DNA from: an uncultured Bacteroides sp.
GTDB lineage: Bacteria; Bacteroidota; Bacteroidia; Bacteroidales; Bacteroidaceae
Direction: 5' to 3'
NCBI GenBank assembly: GCA_944321495.1
Contig: CALULP010000017.1
Location: forward strand, 1-49,181
DNA length: 49,181 bases
Positions 25,058 to 33,535 of this stretch are shown piece after piece (positions within the stretch are counted from its first letter, which is position 1; each line of letters opens with the position of its first letter). A model generated the notes under the pieces. The model did no database searches. It saw nothing but the letters and a program-made list of their open reading frames with translations, and was not told the DNA's origin. The position numbers were made by a program, and so were the translations under genes.

Positions 25058-25152
25058 GAAAGGGTTCATGGTGTATACGCATTCATACCGGGACATAACA
25101 ACAGATGAAGCCTTTCTCGCATAGCAGTGGGAAAGGCTTCGCCGTTTTAGGA
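25052..25152 (+). promoter_or_regulatory. ilv attenuator (terminator / antiterminator pair)
   Basis: Terminator: AAGCCTTTCTC (25109-25119) pairs with GGGAAAGGCTT (25130-25140), then CGCCGTTTTAG; the T run is short. Antiterminator: GCGTGAGAAAGGGTT (25052-25066), spanning the leader stop codon, can pair with AAGCCTTTCTCGC, the 5' arm of the terminator. A ribosome stalled in the Leu/Ile/Val codons leaves 25052-25066 free and lets ilvD be read; a ribosome at the stop codon covers it and the terminator forms. Confidence 0.8.
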
Positions 25153-25164
25153 AGGAGAAACATA

Positions 25165-26967
25165 ATGATGAAACACCAGTTACGCAGTGCAACCAGCACG
25201 CAAGGCCGCCGCATGGCAGGTGCCCGTGCCTTGTGGGTCGCCAACGGGATGAAGCCCGAACATCTGGGGCGTCCCGTGATAGCTATCGTAAATTCGTTTA
25301 CCCAGTTCGTGCCGGGACATACACATTTGCACGAGATAGGGCAGTTTGTCAAGCAGGAGGTGGAGAAACTGGGCTGCTTTGCCGCCGAGTTCAATACCAT
25401 CGCCATCGATGACGGCATTGCCATGGGGCACGACGGCATGCTGTACTCCCTGCCTTCGCGCGACCTCATTGCAGACAGCGTAGAGTATATGGTCAATGCC
25501 CACAAGGCCGATGCAATGGTGTGCATCAGCAATTGCGACAAGATTACGCCGGGCATGCTGATGGCTGCCATGCGGCTCAACATCCCCACGGTGTTCGTGT
25601 CCGGCGGACCGATGGAGGCAGGCGAGTGGAATGGCCGTCACCTCGACTTGATAGACGCCATGATACAGTCGGCCGATACCTCGGTGAGCGATGCGGACGT
25701 GGCGCAGATAGAACGGCATGCCTGCCCCACATGCGGTTGTTGCTCGGGCATGTTTACCGCCAACTCGATGAACTGCCTGAACGAAGCCATCGGGCTTGCC
25801 CTGCCCGGCAACGGTACCGTAGTGGCTACTCACGTAGGGCGCAAGCAACTCTTTGCCGATGCCGCGCGGCTTATCGTGCAGAATGCCTATAAATATTATG
25901 AAGAGGGCGATGACAGCGTGCTGCCCCGCAGTATTGCCACCCGCCAGGCTTTCCTCAATGCCATGACGTTGGACATTGCCATGGGCGGTTCCACCAATAC
26001 GGTGCTGCACTTGCTGGCGGTTGCCCACGAAGCGGGGGTGGACTTCAAAATGGACGATATCGACATGCTTTCCCGCCATACCCCCTGCCTGTGCAAGGTG
26101 GCGCCCAACACGCAGCAATACCATGTGCAGGACGTGAACCGGGCCGGCGGCATCCTCGCCATCATGGGCGAGCTGGCCAAAGGCGGACTGGTGGATACAT
26201 CGGCAGGCCGGGTGGACGGGATGACGCTGGGCGAAGCCATCCGTCGTTACGACCTTACCTCGCCTCAGTCTTCCAAAGCCGATACGCAGCGTTACCTATG
26301 TGCCCCTGCCTGCCGCTTCAACCTGGAACTCGGTTCACAGGACACCTATTATCCTGAGCCGGACACCGACCGTGCCGCAGGTTGCATCCGCGACTTGGAA
26401 CATGCTTATACCAAGGACGGCGGGCTGGCAGTGCTCAAAGGCAACATCGCTACCGACGGGTGCGTGGTGAAGACCGCCGGCGTGGATGAAAGCATCTGGA
26501 AGTTTTCCGGCCCGGCCAAGGTGTTCGACTCCCAGGAAGCTGCCTGCGAGGGCATCTTGAACGGCAAGGTGCAGAGCGGCGATGTGGTGGTCATCATTTA
26601 CGAAGGCCCCCAAGGAGGCCCCGGCATGCAGGAGATGCTTTATCCTACCTCTTACATCAAATCACGCCACTTGGGCAAGGAGTGCGCCCTGATTACCGAC
26701 GGGCGTTTCAGCGGAGGCACATCCGGCTTGAGTATCGGGCATATCTCGCCCGAGGCGGCTGCCGGGGGCAATGTGGGCAAACTGCGTGACGGCGACATCA
26801 TTGACATCGACATCCCCGGACGCACCATCAATGTCCGTCTGACTGAGGAAGAACTTGCTGCCCGTCCCATGATGCCGCTTACCCGTCAGCGCGAAGTTTC
26901 TACCGCCCTCAAGGCATACGCCCGCATGGTAAGTTCGGCGGATAAGGGTGCAGTGAGGATATTGTAA
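25165..26967 (+). CDS. ilvD: Dihydroxy-acid dehydratase
   Basis: Dehydrates 2,3-dihydroxy-isovalerate and -methylvalerate to the 2-keto acids, the third common step of valine and isoleucine synthesis. The 600-residue enzyme is of the E. coli type with an Fe-S cluster: Cys residues lie in [17 protein letters not shown] (about 119-135) and [18 protein letters not shown] (about 191-208), and [19 protein letters not shown] (about 513-531) is the C-terminal signature. Two ATGs (25165, 25168) follow a good GGAAGGAG ribosome site, a rare feature in this window. It is the first structural gene after the attenuator and is followed by ilvB after 30 nt. Confidence 0.97.
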   Translation: MMKHQLRSATSTQGRRMAGARALWVANGMKPEHLGRPVIAIVNSFTQFVPGHTHLHEIGQFVKQEVEKLGCFAAEFNTIAIDDGIAMGHDGMLYSLPSRDLIADSVEYMVNAHKADAMVCISNCDKITPGMLMAAMRLNIPTVFVSGGPMEAGEWNGRHLDLIDAMIQSADTSVSDADVAQIERHACPTCGCCSGMFTANSMNCLNEAIGLALPGNGTVVATHVGRKQLFADAARLIVQNAYKYYEEGDDSVLPRSIATRQAFLNAMTLDIAMGGSTNTVLHLLAVAHEAGVDFKMDDIDMLSRHTPCLCKVAPNTQQYHVQDVNRAGGILAIMGELAKGGLVDTSAGRVDGMTLGEAIRRYDLTSPQSSKADTQRYLCAPACRFNLELGSQDTYYPEPDTDRAAGCIRDLEHAYTKDGGLAVLKGNIATDGCVVKTAGVDESIWKFSGPAKVFDSQEAACEGILNGKVQSGDVVVIIYEGPQGGPGMQEMLYPTSYIKSRHLGKECALITDGRFSGGTSGLSIGHISPEAAAGGNVGKLRDGDIIDIDIPGRTINVRLTEEELAARPMMPLTRQREVSTALKAYARMVSSADKGAVRIL

Positions 26968-26997
26968 TGCTTTTATTAACGCAATGCAGAGTTACTT

Positions 26998-28761
26998 ATG
27001 AATGCGAATAACAGTACAGACAAGATTATAATCTCTCCCGTTACTGACCCCGGTGATGAGAAACGGAATGAGAATTCCATTACGGGAGCGGAAGCCTTGA
27101 TGCGCTCGTTGGAACATCAGGGGGTGACGACTATCTTCGGCTATCCGGGAGGAAGCATCATGCCGGTGTTCGACGCCTTGTATGACCATCGCCAGACGTT
27201 GAACCACATATTGGTGCGCCACGAGCAGGGCGCCACCCATGCGGCGCAGGGCTATGCCCGGGTGTCGGGTAGGGTAGGCGTGTGCCTGGTGACCAGTGGC
27301 CCGGGTGCCACCAACACCATTACCGGCATTGCCGATGCCATGATAGACAGTACCCCTTTGGTCGTTATCGCGGGGCAGGTAGGCACCGGTTTCTTGGGCA
27401 CGGATGCTTTTCAGGAAGTGGACTTGGTGGGTGTCACCCAGCCTATCTCGAAGTGGAGTTACCAGATACGCCGCGCCGAGGATGTGGCATGGGCGGTGGC
27501 ACGGGCTTTCTACATCGCGCAGAGCGGCCGTCCCGGTCCGGTAGTGCTGGACTTTGCGAAGAATGCCCAGACCGAGAAGACGAAATACGTACCTGTCAAG
27601 GTGGATTATATACGCAGTTACCAGCCGGTGCCCGATACGGACCCCGAGGCTGTCCGCCAGGCTGCCGACCTGATAAATGCCGCCGAGCGCCCGTTGGTGC
27701 TGGTAGGCCAGGGGGTGGAGCTGGGCAACGCCCAGGCGGAACTTCGCGCTTTCATCGAGAAGGCGGGCATGCCCGCCGGATGCACGTTGCTGGGGCTTTC
27801 TGCCTTGCCGAGCAACCATCCGCTCAACAAGGGTATGCTGGGCATGCACGGCAATCTGGGTCCCAACATCAATACCAACAAGTGTGACGTGCTGATTGCC
27901 GTGGGCATGCGCTTCGACGACCGCGTGACGGGAAACGTGGCTACCTATGCCCCGCAGGCCAAGGTCATCCACTTCGACATAGACCCTGCCGAAATCAACA
28001 AGAACGTGCAGGCGGATGTGGCCGTGCTGGGCAACTGCAAAGATACCTTGGCCGCCGTGACCGCCTTGCTGAAGCCTGCGCGCCATGAGGAGTGGCTGGA
28101 CAGCTTCCGCCCCTACGAGCAGGTGGAGGAAGAGAAAGTTATCCGCCCCGAACTGCACCCCGCAGGCGAGACGCTCAGCATGGGCGAGGTGGTGCGTGCC
28201 GTAAGCGAAGCCACCCATGACGATGCCATCTTGGTGACGGACGTGGGGCAGAACCAGATGATGGCCGCCCGTTACTTCCGCTTCAGCCGCGAGCGCAGCA
28301 TTGTCACTTCCGGCGGGCTAGGCACGATGGGCTTTGGCATGCCTGCCGCCATCGGCGCCACGTTCGGATGCCCCGGGCGCACGGTGTGCGTGTTCATGGG
28401 CGATGGAGGCTTGCAGATGAACCTGCAGGAGCTGGGCACCATCATGGAGCAGAAGGCTCCGGTCAAGATGATTCTGCTGAACAACAACTACCTGGGCAAC
28501 GTGCGGCAGTGGCAGGCCATGTTCTTCAACCGCCGCTACTCGTTTACCCCCATGCTGAACCCCGACTACATGCAGATAGCTTCGGCCTATGGCATCCCCT
28601 CGCTCCGGGTGTTTACCCGCGAGGCGTTGCAGGACGCCATTGGCGAGATGCTGGCCACGGACGGCCCGTTCCTGCTGGAGGCGTGTGTCGTCGAGGAAGG
28701 CAACGTGCTGCCCATGACGCCTCCGGGAGGCTCCGTGAACCAGATGCTGCTGGAATGCTAA
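26998..28761 (+). CDS. ilvB: Acetolactate synthase, large (catalytic) subunit
   Basis: A ThDP- and FAD-dependent enzyme that condenses two pyruvates to acetolactate, or pyruvate with 2-ketobutyrate to acetohydroxybutyrate. It has 587 residues. The catalytic Glu is E76 in VRHEQGATHAAQGYARVSG. The FAD domain is central (VLVGQGVELG, GMRFDDRVTGNVATYAP). The ThDP motif begins with GDGGLQMNLQELGTI at about 468 and ends in LLNNNYLGNVRQWQ. The first 27 residues before ITGAEALMRSLEHQGV are an extra N-terminal stretch compared with E. coli enzymes; the true start could be later, but ATG 26998 is the best placed. The regulatory subunit gene follows after 21 nt. Confidence 0.97.
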   Translation: MNANNSTDKIIISPVTDPGDEKRNENSITGAEALMRSLEHQGVTTIFGYPGGSIMPVFDALYDHRQTLNHILVRHEQGATHAAQGYARVSGRVGVCLVTSGPGATNTITGIADAMIDSTPLVVIAGQVGTGFLGTDAFQEVDLVGVTQPISKWSYQIRRAEDVAWAVARAFYIAQSGRPGPVVLDFAKNAQTEKTKYVPVKVDYIRSYQPVPDTDPEAVRQAADLINAAERPLVLVGQGVELGNAQAELRAFIEKAGMPAGCTLLGLSALPSNHPLNKGMLGMHGNLGPNINTNKCDVLIAVGMRFDDRVTGNVATYAPQAKVIHFDIDPAEINKNVQADVAVLGNCKDTLAAVTALLKPARHEEWLDSFRPYEQVEEEKVIRPELHPAGETLSMGEVVRAVSEATHDDAILVTDVGQNQMMAARYFRFSRERSIVTSGGLGTMGFGMPAAIGATFGCPGRTVCVFMGDGGLQMNLQELGTIMEQKAPVKMILLNNNYLGNVRQWQAMFFNRRYSFTPMLNPDYMQIASAYGIPSLRVFTREALQDAIGEMLATDGPFLLEACVVEEGNVLPMTPPGGSVNQMLLEC

Positions 28762-28782
28762 CCACTGATAACTTCGTAGACT

Positions 28783-29346
28783 ATGGATAAGAAACTCTAT
28801 ACCATCATCGTCCACTCCGAGAACTTTGCCGGACTATTGAACCAGGTGACGGCTGTATTCACCCGCCGGCAAATCAACATCGAGAGCCTGAACGTATCGG
28901 CATCCTCCATCAAGGGGGTGCACAAGTACACCATCACGGCCTGGACAGACCGGGACACCATTGAGAAAGTAACCAAGCAAATCAGCAAGAAGATCGATGT
29001 CTTGCAGGCGAACTACTTCACGGACGACGAAATCTACCAGCACGAGATAGCGCTGTACAAGATTACCACCTCCGTGCTGGAGGGGAACCCGGGGATGTCG
29101 AAGGTCATCCGCAAGCACCATGCCCGCATCGTCGAGGTCAACCCCGTGTTCTGCATCGTCGAGAAGAACGGCATGAGCGAGGAAATCACCCACCTCTACG
29201 AAGCCCTGAGCGAGTCGGGCGGCGTGCTGCAGTTTGTCCGCTCGGGTCGGGTGGCCATCACCACGAGCTGCTTTGAGCGGGTCAACGAGTACCTGGCCGC
29301 CCGTGAAGCGCAGTACCGCATGAACCAAGGAAAGGAGGCCGTATGA
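28783..29346 (+). CDS. ilvN: Acetolactate synthase, small (regulatory) subunit
   Basis: A 187-residue regulatory subunit that binds valine and raises activity of the large subunit. The N-terminal ACT domain reads YTIIVHSENFAGLLNQVTAVFTRR then INIESLNVSAS (residues 4-40). The C-terminal part (about 80-165) contains KHHARIVEVNPVFCIVEKNG and the [17 protein letters not shown] segment. In length it fits IlvH/IlvN of the roughly 160-190 residue class. Its stop overlaps the start of the thioesterase gene by 4 nt (ATGA), pointing to translational coupling. I use ilvN; ilvH would be equally fair. Confidence 0.93.
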   Translation: MDKKLYTIIVHSENFAGLLNQVTAVFTRRQINIESLNVSASSIKGVHKYTITAWTDRDTIEKVTKQISKKIDVLQANYFTDDEIYQHEIALYKITTSVLEGNPGMSKVIRKHHARIVEVNPVFCIVEKNGMSEEITHLYEALSESGGVLQFVRSGRVAITTSCFERVNEYLAAREAQYRMNQGKEAV

Positions 29347-30110
29347 ACGCACCCGACAAGATAGGCACCTACCGCTTCGTGGCCGAGCCCTTCCACGTGG
29401 ACTTCACCGGCCGTCTCACCCTGGGCGTCTTGGGCAACCACCTGCTGAACTGCGCGGGCTTCCATGCCACCGACCGTGGCTTCGGCATGGCCACCCTCCA
29501 TGAGGAGAACTACACCTGGGTGCTGTCGCGCCTGGCCATCGAGCTGGACGACATGCCCCGGCAGTACGAGGAGTTCACCGTGCAGACGTGGGTGGAGAAC
29601 GTGTACCGCCTCTTCACCGACCGCAACTTCGCCATCCTCGACAAGGCAGGGCGCCCGCTGGGCTATGCCCGCTCGGTCTGGGCGATGATCAACATGAACA
29701 CGCGCCGTCCGGCGGACCTGCTTGCCATGCACGGCGGCAACATCGCGGGCTACATCTGCCCCGGCCTCCCGTGCCCCATCGACAAGCCCTCGCGCATCAA
29801 AAAAGTGGCGGCTCCCGAGCCCGAGGCGACGCTGACGGCGAAGTACAGTGACATCGACATCAACGGCCATGTGAACAGCATCCGCTACATCGAGCACATC
29901 CTCGACCTCTTCCCCCTGGACCAGTACAGGCAGAAGCGCATCCGCCGCTTCGAGATGGCCTACGTGGCCGAGAGCTACTTCAGCGACACGCTGTCGCTCT
30001 ACCACGACCGCGAGGGCGACGTGCACCAGGTCGAAATCCGCAAGGCTGGCGGCGAGGCCGTCTGCCGCTCGAAGCTCGTCTTCGCCCCGGCATCCGGCCC
30101 GACTGAATGA
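29343..30110 (+). CDS. Acyl-ACP thioesterase (FatA/FatB-like)
   Basis: A 255-residue double-hotdog acyl-ACP thioesterase. The first hotdog domain opens with RFVAEPFHVDFTGRLTLGVLGNHLLNCAGFHA and continues WVLSRLAIELDDMPRQYEEF. The second contains KYSDIDINGHVNSIRYIEHILDLFP (about 161-185), with the Asn-His pair of the catalytic site (NGHVN). It would release free fatty acids from acyl carrier protein. Its position inside the ilv operon, coupled to ilvN by an ATGA overlap, suggests a link between branched-chain amino acid and branched-chain fatty acid metabolism, but that is inference. No signal peptide. GC content is higher than in the window's average. Confidence 0.88.
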   Translation: MNAPDKIGTYRFVAEPFHVDFTGRLTLGVLGNHLLNCAGFHATDRGFGMATLHEENYTWVLSRLAIELDDMPRQYEEFTVQTWVENVYRLFTDRNFAILDKAGRPLGYARSVWAMINMNTRRPADLLAMHGGNIAGYICPGLPCPIDKPSRIKKVAAPEPEATLTAKYSDIDINGHVNSIRYIEHILDLFPLDQYRQKRIRRFEMAYVAESYFSDTLSLYHDREGDVHQVEIRKAGGEAVCRSKLVFAPASGPTE

Positions 30111-30149
30111 CAAGAACATAACCAACCAACTTTTTAAATCAGAACAACA

Positions 30150-31193
30150 ATGGCACAAATGAATTTTGGCGGCGTCATCGAGAACGTGATGACCCGCGAG
30201 GAGTTTCCCCTGGAGAAAGCTCGTGAAATCCTTAAGGATGAAACCATCGCCGTCATAGGCTACGGCGTGCAAGGCCCCGGACAGGCCTGCAACCTGCGCG
30301 ACAACGGGTTCAACGTCATCGTAGGGCAACGCCCGGGCAAGACCTACGACAAGGCCGTGGCCGACGGCTGGGTGCCCGGCGAAACGCTGTTCGGCATCGA
30401 AGAGGCCTGCGCAAAGGGCACCATCGTGATGTGCCTCCTGTCCGACGCGGCCGTCATGTCCGTCTGGCCCGTGATGAAGCCCCACCTCACCGCCGGCAAG
30501 GCGCTCTACTTCTCCCACGGCTTCGCCATCACCTGGAACGACCGCACGGGCGTTGTCCCGCCCAAGGACATCGACGTCATCATGGTGGCCCCGAAGGGCT
30601 CGGGCACGTCGCTGCGCACCATGTTCCTCGAAGGCCGCGGCCTGAACTCGTCCTACGCCGTCTACCAGGACGCCACCGGCCACGCCCTCGACCGCACCCT
30701 GGCCCTGGGCATCGGCATCGGCTCGGGCTACCTGTTCGAGACCACCTTCCAGCGCGAGGCCACGTCCGACCTCACGGGCGAGCGCGGCTCGCTGATGGGA
30801 GCCATCCAAGGCCTGCTGCTGGCCCAGTACGAGGTGCTGCGCGAGAACGGGCACTCGCCCTCCGAAGCCTTCAACGAGACGGTCGAGGAGCTTACGCAGT
30901 CGCTCATGCCCCTCTTCGCGAAGAACGGCATGGACTGGATGTACGCCAACTGCTCGACCACCGCGCAACGCGGCGCGCTCGACTGGATGGGCCCCTTCCA
31001 CGACGCCATCAAGCCGGTGATGCAGAAGCTGTATCAGAGCGTGAAGGAAGGCCACGAGGCGCAGATTTCCATCGACAGCAACTCGAAGCCCGACTACCGC
31101 GAGAAGCTCAACGCCGAGCTTAAGGCCCTGAGCGAGAGCGAGATGTGGCAGACGGCAGTCACCGTCCGCAAGCTGCGTCCCGAGAACAACTGA
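30150..31193 (+). CDS. ilvC: Ketol-acid reductoisomerase (class I)
   Basis: Isomerises and reduces acetolactate or acetohydroxybutyrate to the 2,3-dihydroxy acids with NADPH and Mg2+. At 347 residues it is a class I enzyme. The dinucleotide loop is IGYGVQGPGQACNLRDNG (about 34-51), and the RPGK following the second strand suggests NADPH. The catalytic region includes VAPKGSGTSLR (about 147-157), and the metal-binding acidic helices are DLTGERGSLMGAIQGL and ETVEELTQSLM. It is the last gene of the operon and closes with a terminator. There are no ilvE, ilvA or leu genes in the window, so transamination and leucine branch enzymes are elsewhere. Confidence 0.96.
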   Translation: MAQMNFGGVIENVMTREEFPLEKAREILKDETIAVIGYGVQGPGQACNLRDNGFNVIVGQRPGKTYDKAVADGWVPGETLFGIEEACAKGTIVMCLLSDAAVMSVWPVMKPHLTAGKALYFSHGFAITWNDRTGVVPPKDIDVIMVAPKGSGTSLRTMFLEGRGLNSSYAVYQDATGHALDRTLALGIGIGSGYLFETTFQREATSDLTGERGSLMGAIQGLLLAQYEVLRENGHSPSEAFNETVEELTQSLMPLFAKNGMDWMYANCSTTAQRGALDWMGPFHDAIKPVMQKLYQSVKEGHEAQISIDSNSKPDYREKLNAELKALSESEMWQTAVTVRKLRPENN

Positions 31194-31216
31194 TTGATTG
31201 ATAAAGCCGTAGCATA

Positions 31217-31264
31217 AGAGCGGCGTCGCCTGTCCATGGGGGATAGGGACGCCGCTTTTCTTTT
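31217..31264 (+). terminator. ilv operon terminator
   Basis: AGAGCGGCGTC pairs with GACGCCGCTTTTCTTTT, with a loop of about 20 nt and a T-rich tail. Confidence 0.8.
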
Positions 31265-31277
31265 GTCCGCGCGGGGG

Positions 31278-31510
31278 CGAAAACTCCGCCTAGGCGGAGG
31301 CTGTTGGTCGGCCTAGGCGGAGGCGGGGTCACGGCCTAGGCGGAGGCGAAGTCACGACCTAGGCGGAGGTGCAATCACGACCCCGGTGACGGTGCAATCA
31401 CGACCCCGGTGACGGCGCAATCACGACCCCGGTGACGGCGCGGTCACGACCCCGGTGACGGCGCCGTCATGACCCCGGTGACGATGTGGTCACGACCCCG
31501 GTGAAGCTCC
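31278..31510. repeat. 23-bp tandem array, ten units in two classes
   Basis: Ten units with no deviation from 23 bp (anchors 31289, 31312, 31335, 31358, 31381, 31404, 31427, 31450, 31473, 31496). The first four carry CCTAGGCGG (palindrome CCGCCTAGGCGG), the last six CCCCGGTGACGG. They share flanks such as CACGACC and GCAATCACG. Extremely GC-rich, no ORF. It lies between convergent ilvC and the helicase gene. Confidence 0.9.
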
Positions 31511-31536
31511 GGCCGGCTTCCAGAGGGGGGTGGCGG

Positions 31537-33429
31537 TCAGCCCCCGATGTCGCGGATGTACTCCAGCAGTTGGCGGTAGAAGGGGTGGCGCGAGAGGGTG
31601 GCGGCTTCGCCCAGGATGACGAGCTTCATGCGGGCGCGCGTCATGGCCACGTTCATCCGGCGCAGGTCGGACAGGAAACCGATGCGTCCCTCGGCATTGG
31701 CGCGGACCAGGGAGATGAAGACGACGTCGCGCTCCTGCCCCTGGAAGCCGTCCACCGTGTTCACCGTCAGCAGGTCGCGCAGGGGGCGCAGGCCGGGGTC
31801 GGCCTTGAGGCGCGACCGCAGGTACTGCACCTGCGCCTTGTAGGGGGAGATGAGGCCGAAGTCGATGCGCTCGTCCACGATGCGGCGGGCGCCGATGCGC
31901 TGGACGTACTGGTGAAGCTCGCGCAGCAGCAACTCGGCCTCGGCGCGGTTGATGCGGCTGGCGGTCTCGCCCACGTACTCCTCGCGGCAGTCCATCCCCG
32001 TGGTGTCGACCCACGTGATGGGCCGGTCCCAGTCGAGTATGCCGCGGTAGCGCACCTCCTTTGCGGCCTCGAGGCGGTCTTGGTAGAACCACCGGGAGGA
32101 GAAGCGCATGATGTCCTGGTGCATGCGGTACTGCACCGTGAGGAGGCTGGTGGCCTTCCCTTTGCGAAGGGCGATGCGCTCCATGAGCGTGCGCTCCAGC
32201 CCGCCCCGGGCGGCTTCGGGACACTTCACCGTGGGGGGCAGCTGGCAGTGGTCGCCCGCCAGGATGACGCGGCCGGCGCGGCGGATGGCTATCCAGCTGG
32301 CGGCCTCGAGCGCCTGGGCGGCTTCGTCGATGAACAGCGTGCCGAACCTCCGCCCCTGTAGCACGCGGTGGTTGCTGCCCACAAGGGTGGCGGCGATGAC
32401 GTGGGCCCCGTCCAGCAGGTCGGCGTTGATTTGCACTTCGAGGGCGGTGATGCGGTCGCGCAGGCGGGCGAGGTGGCTGCGCAGGGATTCGCGCTCGCTG
32501 AAGGTGCCGCGGCGGCTTTGCGCGGCAGCCCTGCGCAGCTCCCTCCGCAGGCCCCACAGCTCGGGGTAGGCGGGGTGCCCCTCGAAGCGCCGCTCGTAGG
32601 TGAAGGACAGCATCTTGTCGGTCACCCGCACGGGGTTCCCTATGCGGAGCACGCTCAGCCCCCTGTCCGCAAGCTTCTCGGCTATCCAGTCGACGGCGGT
32701 GTTGCTCTGGGCGCAGACCAGCACCTGCGGCTCGCGGCGGAGGGTCTCGTAGATGGCCTCGACGAGGGTGGTGGTCTTGCCCGTGCCCGGGGGGCCGTGC
32801 ACGATGGCCACGTCCCTTGCGCACAGGACGCGGTTGACGGCTGCCTCCTGTGCCGCGTTCAGCCAGGGCAGGCGCACGGGGTACAGCTCGCGGAAGCCGG
32901 GCGTGACGGTGCCCAGGAGGATGTCGCGCAGCTCGGCCAGGCGGTTGCCGCGGGCCCGGGACACGTCTTCCAGCGCCTCGAACATGGTGCGGTAACTCGT
33001 CTCGTCCAAGGCAAGCTGTATGCCCAGGGGCCATGCGTCCTGCACCTCGAGCACGGCTCCCGCCCCGGGCATGACCACGGCCATGCGGCGGTCGTCGGCA
33101 TAGCTCACCGTGCCCTGCGACCGGAGGTGCTCCACCTTGCCGTCGGGCGTCTGGCGGAAGAAGCATACCGGCCGCCCGTACTCGAAGCTGTGTTCGGGGG
33201 CGTCGTCTTCCGTGCGGGTAAATTCCAGGATGAGCTGGTTCAGCGAGTTGTAGTAACTGCGGCCGGGGGTGACGGGGTACCAGCACAGGCCGCGCTTCAC
33301 GTTCCGGGCCACGCCCACGGCTTCGGTCTGGCGGCGGAACTCTTCTTTCTCGTATTCGTACTCCATGCGCAGCAGCATCTGCTGGCGTTGCAGGTGCAGG
33401 GCAGGGCTTTGGGTCTCTTGTGCTTTCAT
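31537..33429 (-). CDS. UPF1/IGHMBP2-like superfamily 1 helicase
   Basis: A 630-residue AAA-domain helicase of the SF1B (UPF1-like) group, probably unwinding or translocating on RNA or DNA. The Walker A motif is HGPPGTGKTTTLVEAIYETL (about 210-229), followed by motif Ia ALVCAQSNTAVDWIAEKL-like sequence. Walker B is LFIDEAAQALEAASW (about 362-376), then AGDHCQLPPTV (motif III). C-terminal motifs are VDGFQGQERDVVFISLVRAN (motif V) and NVAMTRARMKLVILG (motif VI). The N-terminal 190 residues include an ARNVKRGLCWYPVTPG stretch seen in bacterial IGHMBP2 homologues. The ATG at 33429 lies only 5 nt past a TACCTTTG box, so the mRNA is probably leaderless. Substrate unknown. Confidence 0.9.
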   Translation of the reverse strand: MKAQETQSPALHLQRQQMLLRMEYEYEKEEFRRQTEAVGVARNVKRGLCWYPVTPGRSYYNSLNQLILEFTRTEDDAPEHSFEYGRPVCFFRQTPDGKVEHLRSQGTVSYADDRRMAVVMPGAGAVLEVQDAWPLGIQLALDETSYRTMFEALEDVSRARGNRLAELRDILLGTVTPGFRELYPVRLPWLNAAQEAAVNRVLCARDVAIVHGPPGTGKTTTLVEAIYETLRREPQVLVCAQSNTAVDWIAEKLADRGLSVLRIGNPVRVTDKMLSFTYERRFEGHPAYPELWGLRRELRRAAAQSRRGTFSERESLRSHLARLRDRITALEVQINADLLDGAHVIAATLVGSNHRVLQGRRFGTLFIDEAAQALEAASWIAIRRAGRVILAGDHCQLPPTVKCPEAARGGLERTLMERIALRKGKATSLLTVQYRMHQDIMRFSSRWFYQDRLEAAKEVRYRGILDWDRPITWVDTTGMDCREEYVGETASRINRAEAELLLRELHQYVQRIGARRIVDERIDFGLISPYKAQVQYLRSRLKADPGLRPLRDLLTVNTVDGFQGQERDVVFISLVRANAEGRIGFLSDLRRMNVAMTRARMKLVILGEAATLSRHPFYRQLLEYIRDIGG

Positions 33430-33434
33430 GGCCG

Positions 33435-33442
33435 CAAAGGTA
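33435..33442 (-). promoter_or_regulatory. -7 box of the helicase gene, next to the start codon
   Basis: Reads TACCTTTG on the minus strand, exact match, with 5 nt to the ATG at 33429. A leaderless transcript is predicted. Confidence 0.65.
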
Positions 33443-33444
33443 CA

Positions 33445-33490
33445 TAAAAAAGGCCGCGCAAGACCCCTTTGCGGGAGTTTTGTGCGGCCG
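33445..33490 (-). terminator. pfkA terminator
   Basis: On the minus strand GGCCGCACAAAAC pairs with GTCTTGCGCGGCC and is followed by TTTTTT. It ends right before the helicase promoter. Confidence 0.85.
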
Positions 33491-33535
33491 TGTTCCGGAA
33501 AAGGGCCGGTGCTGTCGCGGCTTCCTGTCCCCCTG

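Noticed and set aside
31278..31510. Possible CRISPR array
   Set aside because: The 23-bp units repeat without unique spacers, and no cas genes are present in the window.
31490..33445. 651-codon ORF overlapping the helicase on the same strand
   Set aside because: Rich in Arg, Pro and Gly with no motif, while the helicase frame has all SF1 motifs.
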